DNA of 6,290 nt from assembly GCA_937981305.1 (NCBI GenBank), contig CALJPB010000165.1:1-6290 (forward strand), given 5' to 3'. Positions 5,245 to 6,290 of the stretch are shown piece after piece. Within the stretch, counting starts at the first letter, position 1; every line of letters starts with the position of its first letter. The notes beneath the pieces were generated by a model. That model ran no database searches. It was given only the letters and a program-made list of their open reading frames with translations, and had not been told where the DNA came from. Source of the DNA: an uncultured Selenomonas sp. (GTDB taxonomy: Bacteria; Bacillota; Negativicutes; Selenomonadales; Selenomonadaceae). A program made the position numbers and the translations under genes.

Positions 5245-6290
5245 TCCTCTCAAAACGACTCCTGCGCCGTACGGATCTGACACTCATTGCGGCTGCGGCG
5301 GCAATTGTCATTATGAGCCTTGTCATTATCGGCAGTGCAACCCATGTCAATACGCCGAGTGAGGAACGCTACTGGTTCGTTCAGCGGCAGGGCATATCCA
5401 TTCTTGTGGACATCGCACTTGCGGCATTTTGGATGAACTTCGATTATAAGATCTTGCAACGATACGGCAACCACTTCTATGTGTTCAATCTGGTTCTCCT
5501 GATTCTTGTTATGTTGGTCGGGCAGACGGCACTTGGTGCGCAGCGATGGATCGCACTCGGTCCAATCAGTATACAGCCGTCGGAGTTCTCAAAGCTCATC
5601 ATGATTATCGCGCTTGCTGCGATGATGGAAAAACGTGGAAAAGTGCAGTCGCTCAGTGACCTTGCACCGATTGCGGGCTATGTCGGTCTGCCGTTTCTGC
5701 TCGTTCTAAAGCAGCCGGATCTTGGCACATCGTTGGTCTTTCTTGCGATATTTTTTGGTATGGTGTTTGTGGCGGGGATACGGCTGCGCATTCTCTTTTG
5801 GCTCTTTGGTCTCGGGCTTGCGGCGATGCCTGTGCTTTGGCATTTTCTGAAGGACTATCAGAAGATGCGTATCATGGTGTTCATGGATCCGAATGTCGAC
5901 CCGCTCGGTGCAGGATATCACATTATCCAGTCGAAGATCGCCATTGGTTCGGGGCTCCTCTTTGGCAAGGGCCTGTTCGGCGGGACGCAGAGTCAGCTGA
6001 ACTTCCTGCCGGAGAATCATACGGACTTCATCTTCTCCGTTGTGGGCGAGGAACTGGGTTTTGTCGGATGCACGGTTTTGCTGCTGCTCTATCTCATTGT
6101 GCTCTGGCGCGGCATCAAGATCGCGCAGGATGCGAGCGATACGTTCGGCAGGCTGCTCGCGGTCGGCATCACGTCGATGATTGCGTTCCACGTGCTCGTC
6201 AACGTCGGCATGACGATGGGCATCATGCCCGTCACGGGCATACCGCTGCCGCTCATGAGCTACGGCGTGAGCTCGCTCACGACGAATGTC
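5241..6290 (+). CDS. rodA: Peptidoglycan glycosyltransferase RodA (SEDS family), 3'-partial
   Basis: RodA is the SEDS-family polymerase that builds glycan strands from lipid II during elongation, working with PBP2. The frame is open from ATG 5241 to the window edge, giving 350 residues; the family is usually about 370-380, so roughly 20-30 are missing. Multiple membrane helices are evident. SEDS signatures are present: GAQRWIALGPISIQPSEFSK (99-118), KQPDLGTS (157-164), the LFGKGLFGGTQSQLNFLPEN loop (240-259), HTDFIFSVVGEELGFVG (260-276) and PVTGIPLPLMSYG (330-342). Asp262 in HTDF falls at the site of the catalytically essential Asp262 of E. coli RodA (numbering from memory). The usual YGGSS near the end reads YGVSS. 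FtsW and SpoVE are relatives, but the operon context and the HTDFIFSVVGEELG sequence fit RodA. Confidence 0.96.
   Translation, partial: MILSKRLLRRTDLTLIAAAAAIVIMSLVIIGSATHVNTPSEERYWFVQRQGISILVDIALAAFWMNFDYKILQRYGNHFYVFNLVLLILVMLVGQTALGAQRWIALGPISIQPSEFSKLIMIIALAAMMEKRGKVQSLSDLAPIAGYVGLPFLLVLKQPDLGTSLVFLAIFFGMVFVAGIRLRILFWLFGLGLAAMPVLWHFLKDYQKMRIMVFMDPNVDPLGAGYHIIQSKIAIGSGLLFGKGLFGGTQSQLNFLPENHTDFIFSVVGEELGFVGCTVLLLLYLIVLWRGIKIAQDASDTFGRLLAVGITSMIAFHVLVNVGMTMGIMPVTGIPLPLMSYGVSSLTTNV

Overview
The window looks like one uninterrupted block of housekeeping cell-shape and division genes, all on the + strand: 3' end of mreB, mreC, mreD, mrdA (penicillin-binding protein 2), minC, minD, minE, and the first 350 codons of rodA. 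Coding sequence covers nearly everything. The largest gap between genes is 23 bases, and three junctions are four-base stop/start overlaps (mreB/mreC, mreC/mreD, minE/rodA). I see no internal promoter or terminator, so co-transcription from a promoter upstream of the window is the simplest reading.

Organism: the order mreBCD - PBP2 - minCD(E) - rodA is the arrangement known from Firmicutes of the clostridial type rather than from Proteobacteria, where mrdA and mrdB(rodA) sit together and minCDE are elsewhere. A genuine MinE, the moderately high GC content with G/C-rich third positions, and protein sequences of clostridial character point to a diderm Firmicute, most plausibly Negativicutes (Selenomonas-like). 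This is an inference from gene order and sequence character, not a database result.

Layout: bases 1-234 hold the MreB C-terminus; 231-1666 the MreC and MreD membrane partners; 1690-3480 the elongation transpeptidase PBP2; 3490-5244 the complete MinC-MinD-MinE division-site system; and 5241-6290 RodA, cut by the window edge about 20-30 codons before its expected end.

How they work together: MreB filaments, MreC, MreD, PBP2 and RodA form the elongasome that builds the lateral wall. RodA polymerises glycan from lipid II and PBP2 cross-links it. MinCDE keeps the FtsZ ring at midcell: MinD recruits MinC to the membrane and MinE drives MinD off it. Interleaving minCDE between the PBP2 and RodA genes puts elongation and septum placement in one transcription unit.

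I did not find an undescribed system. The findings are modest: residue substitutions at otherwise conserved motifs (RodA, MinC, MinD), T-tracts in mreD, an unusually strong ribosome binding site before minE, an arginine-rich MinE tail overlapping the rodA start region, and a long antisense open frame explained by codon avoidance.
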